A stretch of 64,000 nt of DNA, from IMG/VR virus record IMGVR_UViG_3300027779_001743, positions 1 to 64,000 of that record, one strand, 5' to 3'. Within the stretch, counting starts at the first letter, position 1, and each line of letters opens with the position of its first letter. This document shows, piece by piece, positions 54,657-63,847 of this stretch. The position numbers were made by a program, and so were the translations under genes. The notes under the pieces are model-generated. The model was not told the origin of the DNA. It saw only the letters and a program-made list of their open reading frames with translations, and made no database searches. Source of the DNA: a virus.

Positions 54657-55223
54657 ATGGCAGGTAAGTCAAAAGACGCAGAAAGAGAGAATAAAGCACT
54701 AAGTGCTATTCTAAAAGGTCAAGATGTAGAACAAAGGTCAATGGTTGGATATACACCTGAAGCAGAAAAAAACTTGGGTGGTAAAACAAGACAATCAGAT
54801 TTGACTGATATTATGGCAGAAGTTAGAATGCCTTGGTTTTGTCCGAATTGTAAAAAAGCAATGAAGAAAAAACTTGATGATAAATTTTGGAGAATTGAAG
54901 GACATTGTTTTGATTGTCAAGTAGACTTTGAAAACAAACTAAGAATTGATGGTAAATATGAAACATATGCAAGAGCAAAAGTTCTTGAAAACCAAAAAGC
55001 ACAACTAAAAGACTTGGAACAAAGTATTGATGACTTTGAAAAAACAGGTGGTAAGAAAAGTTGGTATAATAATGTAGGTGTGAATACACCAATGTTAGAA
55101 GAAGACAAGTGGGAAATGGGTGAAAAGGAATTTGATAAGACTATCCAAGAAGCAAGAGATTTTATTAGAAGTAATAAAGACAAAGTAGAAGAAGCAGAAA
55201 AACAACTAACGGGAGTAAAATGA
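54657..55223 (+). CDS. Zinc-ribbon protein of the packaging region
   Basis: 188 residues, with AAGGAGTTATA before the ATG. FCPNCKKAMKKK and HCFDCQVDFENK form a CxxC...CxxC zinc ribbon near residues 62-85; the rest is charged and helical. It lies upstream of the terminase gene, where small terminase subunits are found in T4-like phages, but its sequence does not show that role. Ends with a 4-bp overlap. Confidence 0.6.
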   Translation: MAGKSKDAERENKALSAILKGQDVEQRSMVGYTPEAEKNLGGKTRQSDLTDIMAEVRMPWFCPNCKKAMKKKLDDKFWRIEGHCFDCQVDFENKLRIDGKYETYARAKVLENQKAQLKDLEQSIDDFEKTGGKKSWYNNVGVNTPMLEEDKWEMGEKEFDKTIQEARDFIRSNKDKVEEAEKQLTGVK

Positions 55224-55504
55224 TGAAGTTCATACAAATGATACTTAACATTTTCTTTGGTGGCAACAAGAAGAAAGAAGTTAAAGAACTTGACAAAGCA
55301 ATCAAAGTAAAAGATACTGAGGTTAAGGAACTTGAAAAAGAAGTAAAAGTTCTTGAATCAAAGAAACGAGTTAACAAAAAAGAAGTAGCTAAATTAAAAA
55401 GAAAAGTAACTACTACTAAAAAACAACTAGAAAAAGCATCAGAAGCAGTAAAAGAAGATAATGCTGATGACGCAGTAAAATATTTGAAGAAGTTTTCTAA
55501 ATAG
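55220..55504 (+). CDS. Small coiled-coil protein
   Basis: 94 residues; two adjacent ATGs (55220, 55223) can start it and GGGAG suits both, the second slightly better. A short hydrophobic start (FIQMILNIFFGG) is followed by a Lys/Glu heptad region of about 70 residues. This may be a membrane-anchored coiled coil, perhaps an accessory lysis or structural factor. No family is recognised. Confidence 0.6.
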   Translation: MMKFIQMILNIFFGGNKKKEVKELDKAIKVKDTEVKELEKEVKVLESKKRVNKKEVAKLKRKVTTTKKQLEKASEAVKEDNADDAVKYLKKFSK

Positions 55505-55506
55505 TA

Positions 55507-55518
55507 TATATTTATATA
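55507..55518. promoter_or_regulatory. Recurring motif TATATTTATATA
   Basis: It ends one base before the ATG at 55520, so no Shine-Dalgarno site is available for that gene. Either the message is leaderless or the motif acts in another way. Confidence 0.4.
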
Positions 55519-55519
55519 T

Positions 55520-55906
55520 ATGAGACATATTATATACATACTATTTGTAGGACTTTTGTTCGCACAAGATGTCCAAGAACCTAAGACTTATTCTTTCACG
55601 GAAGAACAGGTATTGGGATTTACTAATGCAATTCAAGAATTGGAACTAAAAGATAGCTTAAATGTATCGTTAGTTTTTGATTATGAAGCAATGGTAAAGA
55701 GATTGGAAGCAACAGCAGCAATAGATTCTATGTTAATAGCAAATAAAACATTTCAAATTAGTTTACTTAAAGACACCAACAAACTTCTTGAACAAAAAGT
55801 AAAACTTGTTAGACCTAAATGGTATGAAAACAAGTGGATATACTTTACATTCGGAGTAGTAGCAACAGCAGGTTCAGTTAAACTCGCAGGTCAAATAGTA
55901 AAGTAA
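55520..55906 (+). CDS. Secreted/membrane coiled-coil protein
   Basis: 128 residues. A signal peptide-like start (MRHIIYILFVGLLFAQD) is followed by a helical, heptad-like middle and a hydrophobic segment near the end (WIYFTFGVVATAGSVKLAG). With both ends in or at a membrane it might be a lysis protein or an envelope factor. Its ATG follows the recurring A/T motif directly. The TAA overlaps the terminase ATG. Confidence 0.55.
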   Translation: MRHIIYILFVGLLFAQDVQEPKTYSFTEEQVLGFTNAIQELELKDSLNVSLVFDYEAMVKRLEATAAIDSMLIANKTFQISLLKDTNKLLEQKVKLVRPKWYENKWIYFTFGVVATAGSVKLAGQIVK

Positions 55907-57483
55907 TGGCAGAACCAATAAAAGATGTAATCAAACAAGAATACATAAAATGTGCAAAAAATCCTGCATATTTTATGAGAAAATATTGTATGATACAACA
56001 CCCGATACGGGGTAAGATACCATTTGATTTGTATGAATTCCAAGATAAAATTGTTACTGAGTTTTCAAAAGAACGATTTAATATCATTCTGAAAGCTCGT
56101 CAGTTAGGAATATCAACATTAACAGCTGGATATAGTTTGTGGATGATGACTTTCCAACAAGACAAAAATATCTTGGTAATTGCAACAAAACAAGAAGTAG
56201 CAAAGAATTTAGTAACAAAGGTTCGTGTGATGCATTCAAATCTACCGAGTTGGTTAAAGCAAAGGTGTGTGGAAGATAACAAATTGAATTTGAGATATCG
56301 TAATGGTTCTCAAATCAAGGCAGTATCATCAGGACCTGAAGCCGCTCGTTCCGAAGCTCTATCATTATTGATATTGGACGAGGCAGCATTTATCGATAAG
56401 ATAGATGACATTTGGACAGCAGCACAATCTACCTTAACTACTGGTGGACAATGTATAGCACTTTCAACACCAAATGGTGTTGGTAATTGGTTTCATAAAC
56501 ATTGGGTAGAGGCAGAAGAAGGTCGTGGTATGTTTAATCCAATCAAATTGCATTGGACCGTTCATCCAGATAGAGAACAAGAGTGGAGAGATGAACAAGA
56601 TGTTTTACTTGGACCAGGTAGTGCGGCACAAGAATGTGATTGTGACTTCTTAACATCAGGTACTGGTGTGATTGACGCAGTCTTATTAGAACGATTGCGA
56701 GAACGAAGTGTTAAAGACCCAATAGAAAGGAGAGGAATTGATAGTAATTGTTGGGTTTGGGAACCTGCAAATTACTCAAAGAATTATATTGTATGTGCAG
56801 ATGTCGGTCGTGGAGATAGTGCAGACTATTCTGCTTTCCACGTAATTGATATTGAAACCTTAGAACAGGTCGCAGAATACAAAGGTAGGTTAAGTACCAA
56901 AGATTTTGGAAATATGTTGGTAAGTATAGCAACGGAATATAATGATGCGATACTTATAGTAGAGAACAATAATATTGGTTGGGCAACAATCCAACAAATT
57001 ATAGATAGGGATTATCCTAATTTATTTTATACAAGTAAAGACTTACAATATGTTGATGTTCAACACCAAATGAACAATAAAATCAACAGCCAAGAAAGAA
57101 AAATGGTTCCTGGATTTTCAACGACTTCCAAGAGTAGACCACTAATTATTAGTAAGTTAGAAGAATTTTTTAGAGAAGAAAGTGTAGTGGTTCATAGTAA
57201 TCGTTTGATTGATGAATTACAGACTTTCGTCTATATAAATAATAGAGCAGAAGCAATGCGAGGATACAATGATGACCTCGTTATGTCTTTTGCTATTGGA
57301 CTTTGGGTTCGTGATACAGCGTTACGACTAAAAACCGAAGGTATTGAGTTAACAAAAAAGACATTGACCAGAATGATGGACAATGATGGTTTATACAATT
57401 CCAACGAGCCAAACAGAAATGATAGTTGGGAATGGGAAACAGGACAAAATAAAGAGAAAGAGTCATTAGAATGGCTCTTATAA
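55906..57483 (+). CDS. Terminase large subunit (T4 gp17-like)
   Basis: 525 residues. The ATPase half has the Walker A-like KARQLGIST (63-71) and Walker B LLILDEAAF (Asp158, Glu159). The nuclease half has IVCADVGRGDSADYS (Asp299), LIVENNNIG and a final GYNDDLVMSF that bring the acidic metal ligands. This is the packaging motor and DNA-cutting enzyme. It is a little shorter than T4 gp17 (610). The gene order (terminase, portal, core, protease) matches T4. Confidence 0.95.
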   Translation: MAEPIKDVIKQEYIKCAKNPAYFMRKYCMIQHPIRGKIPFDLYEFQDKIVTEFSKERFNIILKARQLGISTLTAGYSLWMMTFQQDKNILVIATKQEVAKNLVTKVRVMHSNLPSWLKQRCVEDNKLNLRYRNGSQIKAVSSGPEAARSEALSLLILDEAAFIDKIDDIWTAAQSTLTTGGQCIALSTPNGVGNWFHKHWVEAEEGRGMFNPIKLHWTVHPDREQEWRDEQDVLLGPGSAAQECDCDFLTSGTGVIDAVLLERLRERSVKDPIERRGIDSNCWVWEPANYSKNYIVCADVGRGDSADYSAFHVIDIETLEQVAEYKGRLSTKDFGNMLVSIATEYNDAILIVENNNIGWATIQQIIDRDYPNLFYTSKDLQYVDVQHQMNNKINSQERKMVPGFSTTSKSRPLIISKLEEFFREESVVVHSNRLIDELQTFVYINNRAEAMRGYNDDLVMSFAIGLWVRDTALRLKTEGIELTKKTLTRMMDNDGLYNSNEPNRNDSWEWETGQNKEKESLEWLL

Positions 57484-57495
57484 AGTGAGGAAAAA

Positions 57496-59355
57496 ATGGC
57501 AGACAAAACATTATTTGGAAGATTACAGCGATTATTTAGTACGAATGTAATTGTAAGAAACGTAGGTGGTAAGAAATTAAAAATTGCCGATACGGACCAA
57601 GTTCAAAAGCAAGTTAAATCACATCTTGTAGATAGATATTCTAAATTACATACTAATTTAAATTTAGTTGGAACGGGATATTCAACCGTCCATCAAGTGA
57701 TGGCAGCAAGATTAGCATTATTTAAAGATTATGAAGCAATGGATTCTGACCCAATCATATCAAGTGCATTGGATATATATTCCGATGAATCAACAATGAA
57801 ATCTGAATATGGAAAAGTTATTGATATTAAAACCGATAATGACAACATTAAAGATATTTTAAACAATTTATTTTATGACATTATGAATATTGAGTTCAAT
57901 CTATGGCCTTGGGTTCGTAATATGGTAAAATATGGAGATTTCTTTTTATACTTAGACATTAGTGATAAATACGGAGTTACAAATGTTGTTCCGTTATCAC
58001 CATATGAATTAGTTCGTGCAGAGGGAGAAGACCCAGAGAATCCTTATTATACAAAGTTCTATATGGAATCAATTGAGGGAGCACACCCGTATTTTGGTCA
58101 AAAGTCAAATAAAGGGAAGATTGAATTTGAAAACTTCCAAATAGCACACTTCAGATTAGCAAACGATAGTAATTTCTTACCTTATGGTAAATCTATGGTT
58201 GAATCTACGAGAAAGATTTGGAAACAATTAACTTTAATGGAAGACGCTATGTTAATTCACAGAATTATGAGAGCACCTTCAAAACGAGTATTCAAGATTG
58301 ATATCGGAAACATCCCACCAGCAGAAGTTGACAATTATATGCAAAGAATCATCAACAAGATGAAAAAAACACCTATTATTGATGAAGCAACAGGTGATTA
58401 TAATTTAAAATACAATATGCAGAATCTAACAGAAGACTTCTTTATGCCAGTTCGTGGTGGAGATAGTGGAACAAGTATAGAGGAATTGGGTGGTATTGAT
58501 TATGACTCAACAGAAGATATTGAATATTTGAAAAACAAATTATTAGCATCACTAAGAGTGCCAAAGGCATTTTTAGGTTTTGATGAAAATGTCGGTGGTA
58601 AAGCAACCTTAGCAGCAGAAGATGTTAGATTTGCAAGAACCATTGAAAGAATACAAAGAATTCTCGTATCAGAACTAACAAAAATCGCAGTTGTTCATTT
58701 ATATTCACAAGGATATACAGATGAAGACTTGGTAAACTTTGAATTAACCTTAGCAAGCCCGTCAACAATGTATGAACAAGAAAAGATTGAACTATGGGGA
58801 CAGAAAGTTTCCTTAGCTCGTGATATGATACAAGATAAAATTTTACCTACTGATTGGGTTTACGATAATGTATTTAATTTTTCCGCAGATGAAAAAGTGG
58901 AAATTGAAGGTAAAATTATTGAAGACCAGAAACAGAAGTTCAGACACTCACAAATCGAAATGGAAGGTAATGACCCACAAGCATCAGGAGAATCAATTGG
59001 AACACCAAGTGATATGGCAGCAGTTGGAATATCAGCAGATGATACTCAAACACCACCTGATACCTTAGCAGGCTCAATTTTTGACCCATTTGATGACGGA
59101 GAAGATGAACGACCAGAGGACGAACAAGGTGGACGACCACAGGAAATGAATAAACCATTCAAAGATAGTGGAGCAAGAGGACGTGACCCATTAGGGAAAC
59201 AAACCAAGAACAGAAGACCACTTGCATTGGCACATTACGACGCATTGAAAAAAACGATGGGTAATAAGTCAAAGGACATAATTAACGAAACGAAAAAAGT
59301 AGATGAAATGGAACAAGAATATGATAAATATAAAAAGGAAAATAGTGTAGATTAA
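57496..59355 (+). CDS. Portal protein (T4 gp20-like)
   Basis: 619 residues, with GTGAGGAAAAA before the ATG. ISSALDIYSDESTMKSEYGK and FNLWPWVRNMVKYGDFFLYL match the conserved core of T4-type portals; the C-terminal 150 residues are acidic and disordered-looking (Pro/Asp/Glu rich). The dodecamer forms the unique vertex through which DNA enters. It follows the terminase by 12 bp, as expected from head modules. Confidence 0.93.
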   Translation: MADKTLFGRLQRLFSTNVIVRNVGGKKLKIADTDQVQKQVKSHLVDRYSKLHTNLNLVGTGYSTVHQVMAARLALFKDYEAMDSDPIISSALDIYSDESTMKSEYGKVIDIKTDNDNIKDILNNLFYDIMNIEFNLWPWVRNMVKYGDFFLYLDISDKYGVTNVVPLSPYELVRAEGEDPENPYYTKFYMESIEGAHPYFGQKSNKGKIEFENFQIAHFRLANDSNFLPYGKSMVESTRKIWKQLTLMEDAMLIHRIMRAPSKRVFKIDIGNIPPAEVDNYMQRIINKMKKTPIIDEATGDYNLKYNMQNLTEDFFMPVRGGDSGTSIEELGGIDYDSTEDIEYLKNKLLASLRVPKAFLGFDENVGGKATLAAEDVRFARTIERIQRILVSELTKIAVVHLYSQGYTDEDLVNFELTLASPSTMYEQEKIELWGQKVSLARDMIQDKILPTDWVYDNVFNFSADEKVEIEGKIIEDQKQKFRHSQIEMEGNDPQASGESIGTPSDMAAVGISADDTQTPPDTLAGSIFDPFDDGEDERPEDEQGGRPQEMNKPFKDSGARGRDPLGKQTKNRRPLALAHYDALKKTMGNKSKDIINETKKVDEMEQEYDKYKKENSVD

Positions 59356-59376
59356 ATACACATTTCTTAAAAGTTT

Positions 59377-59385
59377 TATATTTAT
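59377..59385. promoter_or_regulatory. Recurring motif (TATATTTAT, degenerate copy)
   Basis: This copy in the 63-bp gap after the portal gene is the only one without a full TATTTATA core. The next gene starts about 33 bp later, with TTGGAG as ribosome site. Confidence 0.3.
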
Positions 59386-59418
59386 TATTGATAAAACACA
59401 AAAATAGTTGGAGCTCAA

Positions 59419-60297
59419 ATGTCTTTAAATGTTAAACATAACAAGATAAAGAATACTGCTATTCTTTATGAATTACTATCTCGTCAAATAACAGCTGACG
59501 TGATAAATGATTCAAAAAGTCCTAAATCGGTGAAGATTTTCAAGGAATTCTTCAATAAAAATACCGAATTGGGTAAAGAATACGCACTTTATCAAGTTTT
59601 ACTTGAAAAAAAATACAAAAACGATTCTCATGCCGCAACATTAGTTGAAGCAGTGATTAAAAGTCGTAGAAAATTGTCTAATCGTCGATTAAACAGTGAA
59701 AAATTTAATCTAATTAAAACCATAAAAGAAAGTTATGATATAAAGGAGTTCTTTAATACTCGTTTACCTAATTTTAAAATTATGGCTTCAATTTATAAAG
59801 TTTTCGGAACAGAAACAGGTAAAGAAGACTTTGGTCCAGTTCAAAGAACAGATTCAGTCATTACTATAACTGAACATATCAGTCAGAATACTAATAAAAA
59901 AACTAAATCAAATAAACTTGTTGAGGATTACGCTCAACAAGATAAAGATTTGAGATTATTGAGTTATCAGTTATTAGTTGACAAATTTAATACAAAATAC
60001 AAATCTTTAAATGAAAGTCAAAGAAACTTATTGAAAGAATATATCAATAATGTATCTAATACTAATTCATTGAAAGAATTCATAGACAATGAAGTAATTA
60101 AAATTAAAAGAGCTTTAAAGAAATTATTACCAAATGTCAATGACAAGATTACAAAAATAAAATTAGCAGAAGCTATTGATTATACAGATAGCGCTACTAA
60201 GGGAAAAGTCGTGAAAGATAAACACGTGGTTGCTTTAATGAGATATTATGAACTAATTAAGGAAATTAAAAGTGTCCAAAGCACAAAAAATAGCTAG
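59419..60297 (+). CDS. Head-core candidate 1, unknown
   Basis: 292 residues, mainly helical and Lys/Asn-rich, with many Leu-Lys pairs (IKRALKKLLPNV, YELIKEIKSV). Position between portal and protease corresponds to T4 gp67/gp68, which build the prohead core. There is no sequence similarity that I can see. Its 3' end overlaps the next gene by 26 bp. Confidence 0.55.
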   Translation: MSLNVKHNKIKNTAILYELLSRQITADVINDSKSPKSVKIFKEFFNKNTELGKEYALYQVLLEKKYKNDSHAATLVEAVIKSRRKLSNRRLNSEKFNLIKTIKESYDIKEFFNTRLPNFKIMASIYKVFGTETGKEDFGPVQRTDSVITITEHISQNTNKKTKSNKLVEDYAQQDKDLRLLSYQLLVDKFNTKYKSLNESQRNLLKEYINNVSNTNSLKEFIDNEVIKIKRALKKLLPNVNDKITKIKLAEAIDYTDSATKGKVVKDKHVVALMRYYELIKEIKSVQSTKNS

Positions 60298-61369
60298 ACT
60301 CAAAGAAATTATACGAGAGTTAATTAAAAAGAACCTTGCAGAAGTTTCCACAACAGCAACAGCTGGTATTGATGGAACAGGAACAGGACATTACGATACA
60401 CCAAAAGCATTTGCAAGTTCTGCAAGTGGTTCACAAGGTGGTCATCCTAATCCAGATGTTCTTGGATATACAAAAGTAAATGAAGATGTAATTAACGAAT
60501 TCGTTAGTGTGGATAACTTCAACAAAGACTTTAATACAGCTATGAACTTAGTTATGAAACAGGCCAAAAATTTAAAAGGCCCATTAGCAAAGCACCCAAT
60601 CAAAAGAAATATCAACAAGTTAACTGCAGTTCAAAAACTATTCAATAAATTTATAGCACCAGCTCTTGTAAAAAAAGATAGAAGTTTAGGAAAAGGTTTT
60701 GATTTAACCAGAATAAAAAAAGAATTATCGGATGGTAAGTTTAAATCAGTCGTTCAATATTTAATAATGCCTCAAATTGGTGGTCAAAGTTACGATAGTA
60801 ATTCATTTTTTATGTTAGATGATAAAGAGAAAAAATTATTAGATAGAATATGGAGTGAATTAAAAAAACTAACAAACATTATGGACGACGCACAATTAGA
60901 ATCAGTAAATGAAGTTACTGATAAAGAAGTCAACGCATTAAAAAAATTCATAAGAGATTTTGATAAAATGCAAAAACAATATTGGAATATTGCTAAAATG
61001 GGTGACCAAGAAATGAAAAACCCAAAATACAATAAACATTACGAAACTATTTTAGCAGCTCAAAAATCAATCGTTGACCTTACAAGAACAATGCAAGGTT
61101 TAAAATCTATGGGTGAGGGTTTAAACGAAGGTCGTTATCACAATTGGAGAAATGACGAATCAATGACACCGAAACAAAAAATTGGTATATCGGTTAGAGA
61201 AGTTCGTGACGCATTGACCGAATTAGACAAAAGAATTAAAATGAATTTACAATTAAAGACAGAATTAAATATGGACGGAAGTGCATATTGGAAAAACACA
61301 CACAAAGCATTAACTAAAATTTCAGAAAGATTAGTTAAATTAGCAGGTAAAGTAGGAAATTTAAAGTAA
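60272..61369 (+). CDS. Head-core candidate 2, GTG start
   Basis: 365 residues from the GTG at 60272, seven bases after AAGGAA. A helical, basic first segment (SKAQKIARLKEIIRELIKKN) runs into LAEVSTTATAGIDGTGTGHY and YDTPKAFAS, a Gly/Ser/Thr linker. The remainder is Lys-rich and helical and has several Glu-ending sites (TKVNE, VINE, LESVNE, GLNE) that could be cut by the prohead protease. The position suggests a core or scaffold function. Confidence 0.55.
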   Translation: MSKAQKIARLKEIIRELIKKNLAEVSTTATAGIDGTGTGHYDTPKAFASSASGSQGGHPNPDVLGYTKVNEDVINEFVSVDNFNKDFNTAMNLVMKQAKNLKGPLAKHPIKRNINKLTAVQKLFNKFIAPALVKKDRSLGKGFDLTRIKKELSDGKFKSVVQYLIMPQIGGQSYDSNSFFMLDDKEKKLLDRIWSELKKLTNIMDDAQLESVNEVTDKEVNALKKFIRDFDKMQKQYWNIAKMGDQEMKNPKYNKHYETILAAQKSIVDLTRTMQGLKSMGEGLNEGRYHNWRNDESMTPKQKIGISVREVRDALTELDKRIKMNLQLKTELNMDGSAYWKNTHKALTKISERLVKLAGKVGNLK

Positions 61370-61980
61370 TGAAACAAGTAATAGTAGATTATATACCATT
61401 TAATATAACACCGCAACAGATTACTGAAGCGCTGAAAGAAAACAACGGAAAGTTAGTTGTTAAAGGTGTATTACAAAGAGCAGAAGCAAAAAATCAAAAC
61501 GGAAGAGTATATCCAAGAGAAATCTTGATGAGAGAGTCAAAAAGATATGATGAAAATTTTGTAAAACAAAATAGAGCACTCGGAGAACTTGACCATCCAG
61601 ATTCATCAGTAGTGAATTTAACAAATGTATCTCACAACATTACTGAAATGCACTTTGAGGGTGATAATTTATTAGGTACGGTAGAAATACTTACAACACC
61701 AAGTGGAAACATCTTAAAAGAATTATTTAAAAATGGTATTAAATTAGGTATCAGTTCAAGAGGATTGGGTAGTGTTGAACAAGTTAGAGAAGCAAATGGT
61801 GATGATGTAACTAAAGTCGGAGATGACTTTGAGTTAATTGCATTTGATTTCGTATCAAATCCATCTACACACGGAGCATTTTTATATCCGATGAATGAAT
61901 CAGTAGATAAACAAGGTAGAACTTGTGGTCAGTATTGTAAAGCAGAAGATATCATCAATCATATTATTAGAGGTGAGTAA
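61369..61980 (+). CDS. Prohead protease (T4 gp21-like)
   Basis: 203 residues, TAATG overlap at both ends. GELDHPDSS provides the catalytic His (His76), LGISSRGLGS the Ser (129/130) and AFDFVSNPS the Asp (160), as in the gp21 family. It cuts scaffold and capsid proteins after Glu in sites of the Leu/Ile-x-Glu type in T4. Its own N-terminal ITEALKE may be a self-processing site. Many proteins of this window carry matching sites, listed below. Confidence 0.92.
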   Translation: MKQVIVDYIPFNITPQQITEALKENNGKLVVKGVLQRAEAKNQNGRVYPREILMRESKRYDENFVKQNRALGELDHPDSSVVNLTNVSHNITEMHFEGDNLLGTVEILTTPSGNILKELFKNGIKLGISSRGLGSVEQVREANGDDVTKVGDDFELIAFDFVSNPSTHGAFLYPMNESVDKQGRTCGQYCKAEDIINHIIRGE

Positions 61981-63413
61981 TGCCAGCAGTTTCTAAGAAA
62001 CAGCAAAAATTTATGGGTATTGTTAGAGCAATACAAACAGGTGACGCAGACTCAAAGAATTTTACACCGAGAGTACAAGCAGTAGCCAAAGATATGAAAA
62101 AGAAAGATGTGAAAAAGTTCGCATCAACTAAACACAAGGGATTACCAATGAAAAAAGAGATGTTAGATAAGCTTAAAGAAATGGTTCGAGTAGAATTAGA
62201 ATCTTGTGGTTATACACATTCAGTTTCGGGTAAAAAACTTAAGTCATCTGGTGGAACTGGTCCAGAAGATAGGTATTTAAAAGAAATGTCAGACAAATCT
62301 AAAAAAATTATCAGTAAATTAGGTAAGAAAGAAAAAGAAATGTTTTCAACTATGGTTGATATGATGGGGTTTGACCAGGTAATGGCAGACTACAAAAAAG
62401 ATAAGAAAGCATTTAAACAAGCATTAGCAGATATGAGTGAAAACATCAATGAAAAAAAGAAAATGTTTCCACCATTGAAAATGACACCAAAACAAGCAAA
62501 AGAATATAAAAAGTTTATAGGATATGCAAAAATGGGAGTAGAATATCAAATAGATATGTCTTTGTTTGAATCAGTAAATGAAAGTATTTTAACAAAGCAA
62601 CTATCTAAAATGATTAATGAACCAGATAGTTCCATTGTCAAATTTATGAAAAAATCAGGATTGGATGAAGCATCTCTATTAGATTTTGTTGAAAAACTTA
62701 CAAGAAATAGTTCAAGTTTAAGAAAAAAACATATCCAAATTATGAAATCAGCAATTAAAGGTGATAAAAAATCAGAAAAATTTATAAATAAAACTCTATT
62801 TGGAGAATCAGTAAATGAAGCCCTTACAGGTGGAGATAGAAAAGTATTAATGGTAATCGGTAAAGAAATAAAAGATAATATCTTAAAGAAACATACAGGT
62901 GTTAAAGGACAACAATTAATGAAAGTAATTTCAAGTGTATTTATGTCTATGAGATTTACACCAGATAATATAAATTATAAAAACTTTAAAAAATACTTTC
63001 CAAAAAAATACAACGACAAGTTACTCAAAAGATTAGGTGATAAATTACAAGGTGAAAATGATTCAGTTAGACAAACATTTTTTAAGCAACTTGTTGGTGA
63101 ATCAGTAAATGAAGCCAGATTAGACCCAAAACAATTACTACAACAATTAGGTGGTAATAAATTTGTCGCAATGACAGGAGCAAAAAATCTCGCAGTCGAT
63201 AAGTCAAAAAATGAATTACATATGAAAATAGGTAGAAATTCAAAAAGTATATCACACGTTATCATTAGATTGACATCAGGAGATTTATACGATATGGAAT
63301 TTTTAAGTATTCGTGGGAGTTCAAGAAAAATTAAATCAAAAGAAAAAGGAGTTTATGCCGACCAATTAGGTAAAATGTTCAAAAAGAACACCGGTTTAGA
63401 CGTAAGATTATAA
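61980..63413 (+). CDS. Modular scaffold-position protein with DUF3008-like start and repeated ESVNE sites
   Basis: 477 residues. The first 55 residues (SKKQQKFMGIVRAIQTG, KKFASTKHKGLP) match the short DUF3008-type phage protein. The rest is Lys-rich, with the pentapeptide ESVNE three times, each before Ala or Ser: residues 197-201, 276-280 and 374-378; ENINE stands near 158. These resemble prohead-protease sites and divide the protein into blocks of about 40-100 residues. In T4 this slot holds the scaffold gp22. The last block has beta-like strands (HVIIRLTSGDLYDMEF). Confidence 0.65.
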   Translation: MPAVSKKQQKFMGIVRAIQTGDADSKNFTPRVQAVAKDMKKKDVKKFASTKHKGLPMKKEMLDKLKEMVRVELESCGYTHSVSGKKLKSSGGTGPEDRYLKEMSDKSKKIISKLGKKEKEMFSTMVDMMGFDQVMADYKKDKKAFKQALADMSENINEKKKMFPPLKMTPKQAKEYKKFIGYAKMGVEYQIDMSLFESVNESILTKQLSKMINEPDSSIVKFMKKSGLDEASLLDFVEKLTRNSSSLRKKHIQIMKSAIKGDKKSEKFINKTLFGESVNEALTGGDRKVLMVIGKEIKDNILKKHTGVKGQQLMKVISSVFMSMRFTPDNINYKNFKKYFPKKYNDKLLKRLGDKLQGENDSVRQTFFKQLVGESVNEARLDPKQLLQQLGGNKFVAMTGAKNLAVDKSKNELHMKIGRNSKSISHVIIRLTSGDLYDMEFLSIRGSSRKIKSKEKGVYADQLGKMFKKNTGLDVRL

Positions 63414-63421
63414 GGAATACA

Positions 63422-63847
63422 ATGGATAAAAAACAAATAATGAAAATGAGTGATACTTGGAAAGACTTCCGTTTAACAGAAGCAAAACTATTTCAAGATG
63501 GAGCACAACACGGATTTGATTTGACAGACTTTAAACCAGGTGGATTTAAAAAGTTTTTAAAAGCATTAAACATTCCAATGATAGCAAAAGGTTCATCATC
63601 AGGTGCAAGTTGGTCCGGTGGAAAGAATTTCTTTTGGAGAAACAAAGATGTCATTATTATAACTGCAAACAATCCAATTACAGGTCAATATAATGCACCC
63701 GATAGAAGAAGTCCAGAAAAGAATTACGCATCATACGTGGGAATTGAAACAAAAGACCCAAAAGATATGGACAAAGTAGTTAAATTATTTAAACAAAATA
63801 CATCTTATCGTAAAGGTGAATCAAAAGGTAGAAGGGACTTTGTATAA
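63422..63847 (+). CDS. Unknown protein with Glu-ending N-terminal peptide
   Basis: 141 residues, with AAGGAATACA before the ATG. The start MDKKQIMKMSDTWKDFRLTEAKL holds a LTE-Ala site like those cut by prohead proteases. The middle (GSSSGASWSGGKNFFW) is Gly/Ser rich. Not recognised. It is in the head gene series. Confidence 0.55.
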   Translation: MDKKQIMKMSDTWKDFRLTEAKLFQDGAQHGFDLTDFKPGGFKKFLKALNIPMIAKGSSSGASWSGGKNFFWRNKDVIIITANNPITGQYNAPDRRSPEKNYASYVGIETKDPKDMDKVVKLFKQNTSYRKGESKGRRDFV

